Positions 1 through 10,287 of a stretch of DNA of 64,000 nt are shown here, in pieces; position 1 is the stretch's first letter, and each line of letters begins with the position of its first letter. Source of the stretch: Brevundimonas sp. Lineage in GTDB: Bacteria; Pseudomonadota; Alphaproteobacteria; Caulobacterales; Caulobacteraceae. Both the position numbers and the translations under genes were made by a program. The notes beneath the pieces are model-generated. The model searched no databases, was not told the origin of the DNA, and saw nothing but the letters and a program-made list of their open reading frames with translations. The DNA lies in contig JACVCC010000001.1 in the NCBI GenBank assembly GCA_016742215.1, positions 62,001 to 126,000 on the forward strand. Direction: 5' to 3'.

Positions 1-1046
1 TCGCCGCCGAACTCCCAGGTCATGGCCGGGGTCTGTTCGAGGCGGACCAGGCCGCGCAGGATGGTCTCCGACGATTGGCCGTCGGCGACGAAGCGTTGCT
101 CGGGGCTGTCGACACCCGACAGGCGGGTGCGGTTGGTCGAGACGCTCTCGAAATCCTCGAACTCATGGATAAAGCGGGTTTCGAGGTTCAGGCGCGACGA
201 CAGCGGGCGGGTATAGACCGCGCCAAACTCGCCCGACGTGGAGTCCTGCGAGAACAGGCTTTCGCGGCGAACGGTCGGCGAGGTCTGCAGGTTGATGTTG
301 CTGAAGTCGCCCACGCCGTACCGTCCGGTCAGGTCGATCTTCCCGCCCAGGAAGGCGTCGGCGTAGTTCAGGCGCAGCGACTGGCCGCCGCCCGTCTGGT
401 CATTGAAGAAGTCCTCGTCGCGCAGGATCACGCCGGAGGCGCTGCGGCGAACGACCGGGCCGACTCCGTTGGAATCGCTCATCGAGATCCCGTCGCTGAG
501 CGTAAAGCCCCAGCTGCGATCGCCGTCGCGGGCGGTGAACTGGACCGAGCCGCCATAGACATCCTGTCCGCCGTCGAAGAGGACGGCGTTTCCGGTGACG
601 ATGGTCTGCTGGCTGGACTGGGTGCGGGTGATCACGTTCACCACGACCGAGAAGCCCTGCATATCGATCCCGGCTGCGCCGCCACGGATCAGTTCGATGC
701 GGGTGACGTTCCCGGCCAGGGTGCGGCCCAGCACGCTGGAGCCGGTGTCGTTCTTGGATGCGGGGCGGGAGCCGTTGACCAGCACATTGCCGACCGACCC
801 CTCGAAGCCGCGGCTGCCGTCGCCGTCCACGACGCTGAAGCCGGGAATGCGGTTGACCATGTCCAGGGCCGTGGTCGGGTTCTGGTCGGCGAAGAAGGCC
901 GGCTCGAACACCAGCACGCCCTGTTGCGCCGCCTCGGCCTGCGGCGTTGGCGTGGGGGCAGGGGCGGGCTGGGATTGCGCCTGGGCCGCGCCGGCGGCTG
1001 CGGTCATCAGCAGGGCGGTGGTCGCCAGCAGAACGGTTCTGGACAT
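1..1046 (-). CDS. TonB-dependent outer-membrane receptor, N-terminal part (runs off the left edge)
   Basis: The reading frame opens at an ATG and stays open to the left edge, giving about 348 residues. Residues 1-23 form a signal peptide ending AAGAAQAQ, followed by a Pro/Thr-rich linker (about 25-35). A plug domain follows, with NRIPGFSVVDGDG, NVLVNGSRP and RIELIRGGAAG, the usual landmarks of the TonB plug (Pfam Plug family). The beginning of the beta-barrel, with alternating polar/hydrophobic strands, comes after that. It would import a ligand across the outer membrane using TonB energy; the substrate cannot be read from this part. It is transcribed away from the GumN-like gene across a 140-bp shared upstream region. 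The C-terminal barrel lies outside the window. Confidence 0.9.
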   Translation of the reverse strand, partial: MSRTVLLATTALLMTAAAGAAQAQSQPAPAPTPTPQAEAAQQGVLVFEPAFFADQNPTTALDMVNRIPGFSVVDGDGSRGFEGSVGNVLVNGSRPASKNDTGSSVLGRTLAGNVTRIELIRGGAAGIDMQGFSVVVNVITRTQSSQQTIVTGNAVLFDGGQDVYGGSVQFTARDGDRSWGFTLSDGISMSDSNGVGPVVRRSASGVILRDEDFFNDQTGGGQSLRLNYADAFLGGKIDLTGRYGVGDFSNINLQTSPTVRRESLFSQDSTSGEFGAVYTRPLSSRLNLETRFIHEFEDFESVSTNRTRLSGVDSPEQRFVADGQSSETILRGLVRLEQTPAMTWEFGG

Positions 1047-1186
1047 CAAGATACTCCCCTCGTCGGTGACGAGAGGTGTGACGGCCCGCGGCGTCCGTCT
1101 CCAGTTACAAGACGGACAGGTGGATTAAATCGGAGACAGTATTACAGCGGTGTCATTTTCTTGTTCTGAAAGGGGCTGCTATCTAC

Positions 1187-2161
1187 TTGCCGTCATCAAG
1201 TCTAACGGGTGCTCCTTTGAAGTCCGTCGCAGTTGCTGTTTGCGTTTCCCTCTCCCTGCTGACGGCCACGCCGGCGATGGCGCAGGAAGCGGAGCCCGCC
1301 GATCGGCTCGATGACATCGTGGTCACCGCCCAACGCTCCGGCGCCCCGATGTGGACCGTGCGGGACGGCGACAGCACCCTGATCCTCGTCGGCTCCATCC
1401 GCGCCATTCCGCGTGAGGTGGCCTGGCGACCCGAAGCGCTCGAGGAGGCGGCGAAGCGCGCTGACCTGATCCTTCTGCCGCAGGAGGGCCGAGCGTCCTT
1501 CAGCGACATCCTGCGGGTGATCTGGCGCGCCCGAACGATCGCCCTGATGCCCGAGGGGCAGACGACGGCGACATATCTCAGCCCGGAGATTCAGGCGCGG
1601 CTTGATGTCCTGATGGCCGGCGAGCGGAATCAGGACTGGCGTCGCCGCAGTATGCTGATGACCAGCTTCGACCTGATCCAGGACCGGGCCGGCTTCCGTG
1701 CCGGACGCGAGGGGCAGGATGCGGTGGATGTCGTGCGTCGCGCCGCCCGTCAGGCCCGCATCGAGGCCCGTCCGGTCGGTACGGTCCGCGGAGACGAGAT
1801 GGTCGACAGCCTGATCACCGCGCCGCAGACCGTACACGTGCCGTGCATGGAGCGGGCGATCGCTGCGGCCGAGGCCGGCCCGGAATCGTCGCAGGAACGC
1901 GCCCGCGACTGGCGCGCCTTCCGCGTGCCCGAGGTGGTCGCCTCGCCGATCGAACAGGCGCTGAAGGTCTGCTGGCCGTGGGGCGATCCGGAACTGGCTC
2001 CCCAACTGCATCAGCAGTGGGCAGCGGCGGTGCAGACCGCCCTGGTCTCACCCGGTGTCACCATGGGCGTCGCCCCGGTGCGATTGCTGGCCGAGCCGGG
2101 GGGCGTGCTGGATAGCCTCGAGGCGCGAGGGCTGGACGTCGAGGGGCCGGACTGGAAGTAG
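1187..2161 (+). CDS. TraB/GumN-family exported protein, degenerate, with a TonB-box-like motif
   Basis: This is a 324-residue protein if started at the TTG used here, which has AGGGG 11 bases upstream. A second TTG ten codons later would give the neat signal peptide MKSVAVAVCVSLSLLTATPAMAQ minus its tail. The mature part resembles TraB/GumN (PF01963): MWTVRDGDSTLILVGSI, then PREVAWRPEALEEAAKRADLI. The family's first Gly-Ser-x-His motif reads GSIR, and the C-terminal Gly-x-Gly-His motif reads GVAP, so both conserved histidines are missing. Right after the signal peptide sits DDIVVTAQR, which looks like the TonB box of a receptor. It is divergent from a TonB-dependent receptor. Family assignment is likely; activity is doubtful. 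Confidence 0.75.
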   Translation: MPSSSLTGAPLKSVAVAVCVSLSLLTATPAMAQEAEPADRLDDIVVTAQRSGAPMWTVRDGDSTLILVGSIRAIPREVAWRPEALEEAAKRADLILLPQEGRASFSDILRVIWRARTIALMPEGQTTATYLSPEIQARLDVLMAGERNQDWRRRSMLMTSFDLIQDRAGFRAGREGQDAVDVVRRAARQARIEARPVGTVRGDEMVDSLITAPQTVHVPCMERAIAAAEAGPESSQERARDWRAFRVPEVVASPIEQALKVCWPWGDPELAPQLHQQWAAAVQTALVSPGVTMGVAPVRLLAEPGGVLDSLEARGLDVEGPDWK

Positions 2162-2238
2162 GGATCAGGGGCCAGGGATTGGACGGGCGGTGTTGGCCTA
2201 CTGCGCCATATCCCCTGGCCCCCAGCCCCTAATCCCTA
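2159..2238. repeat. Imperfect inverted repeat between convergent genes
   Basis: A left arm beginning TAGGGATCAGGGG and ending CCAGGGA (2159-2178) pairs with a right arm (2211-2238) that reads the same on the other strand, with a few extra G/C bases. The arms include both stop codons of the flanking convergent genes. It may act as a bidirectional terminator, although there is no T-run, or it may be a decayed palindromic repeat. Confidence 0.55.
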
Positions 2239-3666
2239 GACCGCCGTTCCACCCACGGTCAGCCCGCCCATCTTCAGGCTGGGCTGGCCGATGCCGACGG
2301 GGACGCCCTGACCAGCCTTGCCGCAAACGCCGACGCCGGGATCGAACTCGAAGTCGTCACCGATCATCTGGATCTTCGTCAGGGCCGTGGCTCCGTCGCC
2401 GATCAGGGTCGCGCCGCGGACCGGGGCGGTGATCTTCCCGTCCTCGATCAGATAGGCCTCGGTGCACTGGAAGACGAACTTGCCGTTGGTGATGTCGACC
2501 TGGCCGCCGCCGAAATTGGCCGCGTAGAGGCCGCGCTTGGTCGAGGCGATCATGTCGGCCTTCTTGTCCTTGCCGGCCTCCATGAAGGTGTTGGTCATGC
2601 GCGGCATCGGCATGTGGGCGAAGGACTGGCGGCGGCCGTTGCCGGTGGCGCGGGCGCCCAGCTGGCGGGCGGACAGACGGTCGTGCATCAGCCCGACCAT
2701 GATGCCGTCCTCGATCAGGACGGTTCGCGAGGTCGGGGTGCCCTCGTCGTCGATGGTCAGCGAGCCGCGACGGCCGGCGATGGAGCCGTCATCGACCACG
2801 GTCACGCCCGGGGCGGCGACGCGCTTGCCCATCTTGTCGTTGAAGGCGGACGAGCCCTTGCGGTGGAAGTCGCCCTCGAAACCGTGGCCGATGGCCTCGT
2901 GCAGCAGCACGCCGGGCCAGCCGGCGCCCAGCACCACGTCCATCTCGCCGGCCGGGCAGTCGACGGCCTCCAGATTGACCAGGGCCTGACGCAGGGCCTC
3001 GTCGACCTGGGCCTGCCAGCGGGCCGGGGCGATCCAGGTCTCGAAGCCGGCGCGGCCGCCGGCGCCGGACGAGGCGCTCTCGCGCTTGCCGTCCTTCTCG
3101 ACCGTAACCGAGACGTTCAGCCGGACCAGCGGGCGCATGTCGCGCATCTGACGGCCGTCGCCGCGCAGGATCTCGATCTGGCGATGCTCGCCGACCAGCG
3201 AGGCGGACACCTGCACCACGCGCGGATCGCGGGCGCGAGCCCAGGCGTCGATCTCGGCCAGCAGGGCGATCTTGTCGGAGAAGGCGGGCGAGGCGAGCGG
3301 GTCGACCTCGTCATAGAGCTTGCGGTTGGTGGCCACCGGGCCTTCGGCCGAAACGCCCGCGTATCCGGCGCGGGCGAGGGCGGCGCTGTCGGCCGCACGG
3401 CGCAGGGCCGGGCCGCTGATCTCGTTGGCGTGGGCATAGCCGGCGGTCTCGCCGGCGACCACACGAAGGCCGAAGCCTTCGGTCGCGTCATAGGCCGCCG
3501 ACTTCAGGCGGCCGTCGTCGAAAACGAGCGACTCCGACTCAGAGCGCTCGAGAAACAGTTCGCCGTCGTCTGCGCCGGCCAGCGCCCCCTGCAGGATGGA
3601 GAGGGCCTCGTCCTTGCCGACTTCGGCGCTGTCGAGGATGGCGGGCGGGGAAACGAGGACGGTCAT
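2236..3666 (-). CDS. tldD: TldD metalloprotease
   Basis: 476 residues from the ATG that begins MTVLVSPPAIL, the normal TldD length. The frame is open far upstream, but that extension is Arg-rich and lies opposite the next gene, so it was excluded. The zinc-site motif HEAIGHGFEGD (HExxxH, around residue 260) and the C-terminal CGKAGQGVPVGIGQPSLKMG block are diagnostic. TldD works with TldE/PmbA as a cytoplasmic metalloprotease on unfolded or modified peptides; no PmbA gene is in the window. It lies 50 bases downstream of the DUF2807 gene on the same strand and may be read through from it. Confidence 0.95.
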   Translation of the reverse strand: MTVLVSPPAILDSAEVGKDEALSILQGALAGADDGELFLERSESESLVFDDGRLKSAAYDATEGFGLRVVAGETAGYAHANEISGPALRRAADSAALARAGYAGVSAEGPVATNRKLYDEVDPLASPAFSDKIALLAEIDAWARARDPRVVQVSASLVGEHRQIEILRGDGRQMRDMRPLVRLNVSVTVEKDGKRESASSGAGGRAGFETWIAPARWQAQVDEALRQALVNLEAVDCPAGEMDVVLGAGWPGVLLHEAIGHGFEGDFHRKGSSAFNDKMGKRVAAPGVTVVDDGSIAGRRGSLTIDDEGTPTSRTVLIEDGIMVGLMHDRLSARQLGARATGNGRRQSFAHMPMPRMTNTFMEAGKDKKADMIASTKRGLYAANFGGGQVDITNGKFVFQCTEAYLIEDGKITAPVRGATLIGDGATALTKIQMIGDDFEFDPGVGVCGKAGQGVPVGIGQPSLKMGGLTVGGTAV

Positions 3667-3716
3667 GGGCCTCAAAGTAGGGGCTGACCGTCCCCGCGTC
3701 ACCGGTTCATCGACGC

Positions 3717-4493
3717 TCAGTCGAACTCGACCTCGCCCCAGCCTGTGATCGACTGGTTCAACTGGGCCGGGTTGCGGGCCAGATAGACGTCGCCGCGTCC
3801 CGAGATCTCGATGTCGGCGCGTCCGGTCGGAGCCACCGAGACATCGCCGCGGCCGACGATCTGGACGGTCGCGTCGGTCGTCACCAGCCGGCGCAGGCTC
3901 GCGTCGCCATCGCCGTTGACCACGACGTTGACGCGCTGCGCCTGACCATCGGCCTCGACCGATCCCTCGCCGTTGATGGCGACGGCCAGGGTGGGCTGGT
4001 CGTAGCCGCGGATCCGCAGCTCGCCATCGTCGCCCATCTCGAAGGTGTTGACGGCCGGGGCCGTGATCTCGATGCGCAGGGCCTCGCTCTCGCTCCACAC
4101 CCGGATGCCCGTGCCGGACCAGCGGATGTAGCCGCGGTCGGGGCGATCATCGCTGACCATGGTCAGGCGGCCGTCGTTGAAGCGGATGCTGTCGACGATG
4201 TCCTTCGGACCGGTGATGCGCACGCCGGCCTGGTCGCCCTGGACGTAGGTGACCTTGCCCGGGACGTCGATCATCAGGCGATCGCCGCCGGCCCATTCGA
4301 TGTTGCGGGTGATTTCCGGGGCGACCTCGCCGCGTTCGATGCGGAAGCCCGAGTCGCCGGGCGTGTCGTCATCGACCACCCAGGTCCAGTCGTGGCGGCG
4401 GACGTCGTTGCCCACCAGGGCGAAGGCGCCGGCGATGCCCACCAGCGCCAGGACGAAGCCGACGCCGGTGATGATCAGAAGATTGCGGATCAT
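3717..4493 (-). CDS. DUF2807 (GIN-domain) membrane-anchored protein
   Basis: 258 residues. Residues 5-27 are a hydrophobic N-terminal anchor or signal sequence (LLIITGVGFVLALVGIAGAFAL). The rest is a repetitive beta-rich domain with many short INGEGSVE, VNGDGDASL, IVGRGDVSV and ISGRGDVYL units, the right-handed beta-solenoid pattern of the DUF2807/GIN family. The protein would face the periplasm. It follows the DUF1700 gene with a 13-base gap and belongs to the padR-DUF1700-DUF2807 operon. The domain is known from putative adhesin or envelope-stress proteins; the molecular role here is unknown. Confidence 0.8.
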   Translation of the reverse strand: MIRNLLIITGVGFVLALVGIAGAFALVGNDVRRHDWTWVVDDDTPGDSGFRIERGEVAPEITRNIEWAGGDRLMIDVPGKVTYVQGDQAGVRITGPKDIVDSIRFNDGRLTMVSDDRPDRGYIRWSGTGIRVWSESEALRIEITAPAVNTFEMGDDGELRIRGYDQPTLAVAINGEGSVEADGQAQRVNVVVNGDGDASLRRLVTTDATVQIVGRGDVSVAPTGRADIEISGRGDVYLARNPAQLNQSITGWGEVEFD

Positions 4494-4506
4494 GTCAGGT
4501 CCTCCC

Positions 4507-5088
4507 TCAGTCCTGGCTGCGATTGTTCGACGGTTCGAGCGCCGGCTTGAGCACGCGGTAGTGCAGGCGCGCGTACCAGACCGTGGCGTCGATCAGCCAC
4601 TTGGTCAGCAGGGCCATCAGGCCGATCATGAACAGCCCCAGCCCCATCAGGCCGATGCCGAACAGGATAGCCGCCAGCACGCCGCCCGGGCCGCCGAAGA
4701 ACGGGCCGGCGATCAGGGCGAAGCCGCCGCCGATGAAGACGCCCACGCCGGTCAGCAGCATGGCGATCACCGCGCCGAACACCGGGAAGACGATCGGCAG
4801 CAGGATCAGGATGTCGATCGCGCCCAGGCCGATCAGGCCGAAGATGGCGCCGGCCGCGGCGGCCGGATTCTGCTCCTGGTCCCAGCGACGGGCGCCGGCC
4901 TCGGCGCGCAGTTCGCGGGCCAGACGGTCCGGGTCGCCCAGGGCCTCGGCCACCTCGGCTTCGGTGCGGCCATCGGCGGCCCCGTCGTCGAAATGCTGGC
5001 CATAGTCGGAGGCGATCTCTGCGGCGGTGCGGGTGGGCAGGCCCACCAGTCCGCGCCGGAGACGGCCCATGAATTCGTCACGCGTCAT
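4507..5088 (-). CDS. DUF1700 (HAAS-type) membrane protein
   Basis: 193 residues. The N-terminal 60 residues (MTRDEFMGRLRRGLVGLP, then DYGQHFDDGAADGRTEAEVAEALGDP) match the cytosolic HAAS/DUF1700 module. Three or four transmembrane stretches follow (about 85-170), rich in Gly, Ile and Leu. Its ATG overlaps the padR stop codon in an ATGA junction, so translation is probably coupled. PadR-DUF1700-DUF2807 sets are recurrent in bacteria and are thought to sense or respond to envelope conditions. That role is an inference from gene association, not from this sequence. Confidence 0.8.
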   Translation of the reverse strand: MTRDEFMGRLRRGLVGLPTRTAAEIASDYGQHFDDGAADGRTEAEVAEALGDPDRLARELRAEAGARRWDQEQNPAAAAGAIFGLIGLGAIDILILLPIVFPVFGAVIAMLLTGVGVFIGGGFALIAGPFFGGPGGVLAAILFGIGLMGLGLFMIGLMALLTKWLIDATVWYARLHYRVLKPALEPSNNRSQD

Positions 5089-5453
5089 GGCTCAACTCCC
5101 TCTTGAGCGACGGGAACGGCCGGCGGCAGGGCCGATCCGTCCAGAATGGATTCGACGGCGCGGGCGAAGGCCCGCCATTCGGACGTCTGGCCCTCGAGGG
5201 CGCGACGACCGGCGTCGGTGAGGCGGTAGTATTTGCGCGAGGGTCCGGCGGGCGATTCGACCAGATAGGTCTCGACCAGGCCGTCGGACTGCATCCGCCG
5301 CATCAGCGGATAGATCGTGCCTTCCCCCATATCGATGGCGTCTGACAGGGTGGAGGCGATCTCGTAGGCGTAGCTCTCGCGCCGGTTCAGAAGGGCGAGG
5401 ACGCACAGCGTCAGCACCCCCTTCTTCAGCTGGATTTCTATGGTTTCAGGCAC
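5085..5453 (-). CDS. PadR-family transcriptional repressor
   Basis: 122 residues from GTG (VPETIEIQLKKGVL), preceded by GGGAG eight bases upstream. A longer frame to position 5507 exists, but it would run through the operator palindromes. The winged helix is clear: LTLCVLALLNRRESYAYEI, then MGEGTIYPLMRRMQSDGLV and RKYYRLTDAGRRAL, the PadR signature (PF03551). The protein lacks the long C-terminal coiled coil of PadR-s2 members. It is the first gene of an operon with DUF1700 and DUF2807, and two matching palindromes lie 34 bases upstream, so autoregulation is likely. It is divergent from ctaC. Confidence 0.9.
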   Translation of the reverse strand: MPETIEIQLKKGVLTLCVLALLNRRESYAYEIASTLSDAIDMGEGTIYPLMRRMQSDGLVETYLVESPAGPSRKYYRLTDAGRRALEGQTSEWRAFARAVESILDGSALPPAVPVAQEGVEP

Positions 5454-5486
5454 ATCGAGGTCTCCCGTGATGTGTAATGGGGTAAC

Positions 5487-5517
5487 GCAAGGTATCTTGC
5501 GGCGCAAGGTAGCTTGC
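5487..5517. promoter_or_regulatory. Tandem palindromic operator, probably bound by the PadR protein
   Basis: Two copies of the 14-base dyad GCAAGNTACCTTGC (read on the minus strand) occupy 5487-5500 and 5504-5517, 17 bases start to start. Each has 5-base perfect arms GCAAG/CTTGC around a four-base centre. They sit in the upstream region of the padR operon and on the ctaC side too, so either transcript could be affected. Binding by PadR is inferred from position and symmetry. Confidence 0.65.
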
Positions 5518-5643
5518 GAAACATGACTTCGATTTAATCCGCCGCCCGAACGTCGCCGAGGCGCTCAATCGCTTGGCAAGTGCGGGAGGGGGCGATATGG
5601 ACCGGCCGAAGTACCGCCTTGGCCTTCGAGGTCAGGGTGCTTG

Positions 5644-5662
5644 TTTGCGATTCACTCGCAAA
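5644..5662. promoter_or_regulatory. Inverted repeat just upstream of ctaC
   Basis: Perfect 7-base arms TTTGCGA / TCGCAAA flank a five-base centre about 22 bases upstream of the first ctaC ATG, followed by the A/T-rich TATTTGGG. It may be an operator or part of the ctaC promoter. It does not match an FNR/FixK box. Confidence 0.4.
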
Positions 5663-5683
5663 TATTTGGGCCGAAACGAAAAT

Positions 5684-8397
<2,714 letters not shown>

Positions 8398-8401
8398 GAC
8401 C

Positions 8402-8467
8402 CCGGTCCTCGCGGACCGGACAGCATCGGGGCCGCTCCTTCGACAGAGGGGGCGGCCCCAGCCATTT
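8402..8467 (+). terminator. Hairpin pair between ctaD and ctaB
   Basis: CCGGTCC/GGACCGG with a TCGC loop (8402-8419) is followed by GGGGCCGC/GCGGCCCC (8428-8459) and a short TTTT at 8464. They could be a partial terminator or an mRNA stability element lowering expression of the assembly genes relative to ctaC and ctaD. The T-run is weak. Confidence 0.4.
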
Positions 8468-8510
8468 TGCGGACCCCAGCTTCGCGCTATGAGGCCGCGT
8501 TAGAGAGCCG

Positions 8511-9476
8511 ATGACCGAACCCGCCGCCCCCGCCATCTCGACCGCCCAGCCGGAAGACTTCTTCCAGCTGCTGAAGCCGCGCGTGATGTCGGTGGTGATC
8601 TTCACGGCGGTCGTGGGTCTGGTCGTCGCGGGCGGTGATCTGGACTGGCTGTCCTCGGCCATCGCCATCCTGTGCATCGCCATCGGCGCGGGCGCGGCAG
8701 GGTCGCTCAACATGGCGCTGGAGGGCGAGACCGACGCCCTGATGCGCCGTACCCGCGGGCGGCCGGTCGCCGCCGGTCGGGTGCGCAAGAACGACGCCAT
8801 GGCCTTTGGCGTCATCCTGTCGATCTTTTCGGTCATGCTGCTGGGCATGACGACCAACTGGCTGGCGGGCGGCCTGCTCCTGCTGACCATCCTGTACTAC
8901 GCGGTCTTCTACACCCTGCTGCTGAAGCGCCGGACGCCCCAGAACATCGTCATCGGCGGCGCCGCGGGCGCCTTCCCGCCGGTGATCGGCTGGGCCGCCG
9001 CGACGGGCTCGGCTCCTTGGCAGGCTTGGGTGCTGTTCCTGATCATCTTCCTGTGGACCCCGCCGCACAGCTGGGCGCTGGCCCTGTACTCGGCCGGCGA
9101 TTACGCCAAGGCGGGCATTCCGATGATGCCGGTGGCGCGCGGGGCGAGGAGCACCCGCCTGCAGATCTGGCTCTACAGCCTGGTCTTCGTCGCCGTCGCC
9201 GTGGCGCCCGCCTTCGTCGGCATGGGAGGCTGGCTCTATCTGGCGGTGTCGGCGCTGGGCGGGCTGGGCTTCCTCGGACTGGCCTTCCGCCTGTGGCGCT
9301 CGCGCGCCGGCGATCAGCCCGACAAGGCCGAGGCCGTGGGGCGAGAGGCCGCATTGTACGACGTGCGGGCCGAGGCCAAACCGGCTCGCAATCTTTTCGC
9401 CTTCTCGATCCTGTACCTGCTGGCCCTGTTCGCGGCCCTGCTGGTCGAGAGCTTCACCGCCGTTCCTGGACTGTAG
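8511..9476 (+). CDS. ctaB: Protohaem IX farnesyltransferase (haem O synthase)
   Basis: 321 residues, UbiA-type prenyltransferase with about eight transmembrane segments. The first Asp-rich active-site loop is NMALEGETDALMRRTRGRPV. The second region is YSAGDYAKAGIPMMPV, typical of haem O synthase. It attaches a farnesyl group to haem b to make haem O, the precursor of the haem a needed by CtaD. The start ATG follows a weak GAGAG. Cox15 (ctaA), for the next step, is not in the window. Confidence 0.95.
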   Translation: MTEPAAPAISTAQPEDFFQLLKPRVMSVVIFTAVVGLVVAGGDLDWLSSAIAILCIAIGAGAAGSLNMALEGETDALMRRTRGRPVAAGRVRKNDAMAFGVILSIFSVMLLGMTTNWLAGGLLLLTILYYAVFYTLLLKRRTPQNIVIGGAAGAFPPVIGWAAATGSAPWQAWVLFLIIFLWTPPHSWALALYSAGDYAKAGIPMMPVARGARSTRLQIWLYSLVFVAVAVAPAFVGMGGWLYLAVSALGGLGFLGLAFRLWRSRAGDQPDKAEAVGREAALYDVRAEAKPARNLFAFSILYLLALFAALLVESFTAVPGL

Positions 9477-9480
9477 GACC

Positions 9481-9660
9481 ATGCGCCGACTGACCCCCGA
9501 AGAGCTCGCCGCCCGCAAGAAGCGCAACCTGGCCATCGCCGGCGCCCTGGTGGCCTTCATCGTGCTGGTGTTCGCGGTGACCGTGCTGAACCTGAAGCGC
9601 AACATCGACGCCCGGACCGAGGCCATCGCCGCCGGGCAGCCTGTCGGCTACGCCCAATGA
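9481..9660 (+). CDS. Small single-span membrane protein, CtaF-like
   Basis: 59 residues (MRRLTPEELAARKKRN, one transmembrane helix at about 18-36, then a short polar tail). It starts four bases after the ctaB stop and overlaps the ctaG start in ATGA. Its codons end almost always in G or C, like its neighbours, so it is very likely translated. Small proteins of this size at the ctaB-ctaG junction are known in alphaproteobacterial oxidase operons and are named CtaF/CoxF in some genomes. Function in oxidase assembly is inferred from position. Confidence 0.8.
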   Translation: MRRLTPEELAARKKRNLAIAGALVAFIVLVFAVTVLNLKRNIDARTEAIAAGQPVGYAQ

Positions 9661-10238
9661 AGAAGCTGGGTCGCAACGGCGTCGCCATCGCCTGCGCCTT
9701 CGGCGTCATGTTCATGACGGGCGCCTCGTTCGCGGCCGTGCCGCTGTACCGCCTGTTCTGTCAGGTCACCGGTTTCGACGGCACCGTCGCGAGGGCCGAG
9801 AAGGCGCCGGAGGTGCAGCTTGAAGACACCGTGCTGATCCGTTTCGACACCAATGTGCGCGGCCTGCCGATGGCGTTCCGCGCCGAGCAGGTGACGCAAC
9901 GGGTACATATCGGTGAAACCGGTCTGGCCTATTTCGACGTGACCAACACCTCGGACCGCCCGATCAACGCCAAGGCGGCCTATAACGTCGTGCCGGAGCG
10001 CGCCGGTCCCTACTTCCAGAAGCTGCAGTGCTTCTGCTTCGAGGATCAGGTCATCCAGCCCGGCCAGACCATCAAATTCCCCGTCCAGTACTTCGTGGCG
10101 CCCGAGATCGCGACCGACCGCGAGAGCCGTGGAGTGCGGGAAATCACCCTCAGCTACACCTTCTATCCCACGGAAGGTTTCCAGCAGGCCGCAAACGGCG
10201 CCCAAACCGTGGCGCAAACCTCTGGCGCGGCCGGATAG
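9657..10238 (+). CDS. ctaG: Cytochrome c oxidase assembly protein CtaG/Cox11
   Basis: 193 residues: an N-terminal membrane anchor (about 8-28, ending in AAVPLYRLFCQVTGFDG) and a periplasmic immunoglobulin-like domain. The copper-binding motif CFCFEDQ and the VNTSDRPI-like VTNTSDRPI strand identify Cox11. It delivers copper to the CuB site of CtaD. It overlaps the upstream small gene by four bases. Length and motifs are normal for the family. Confidence 0.96.
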   Translation: MKKLGRNGVAIACAFGVMFMTGASFAAVPLYRLFCQVTGFDGTVARAEKAPEVQLEDTVLIRFDTNVRGLPMAFRAEQVTQRVHIGETGLAYFDVTNTSDRPINAKAAYNVVPERAGPYFQKLQCFCFEDQVIQPGQTIKFPVQYFVAPEIATDRESRGVREITLSYTFYPTEGFQQAANGAQTVAQTSGAAG

Positions 10239-10287
10239 CGGACGCTATAGCCCCAACAGAACGACTCTCGACCTTCAAGAGAACACG

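Noticed and set aside
5454..5507. Longer PadR start at 5507
   Set aside because: The extension would be coded by the operator palindromes, and a GTG with good Shine-Dalgarno gives the standard PadR N-terminus.
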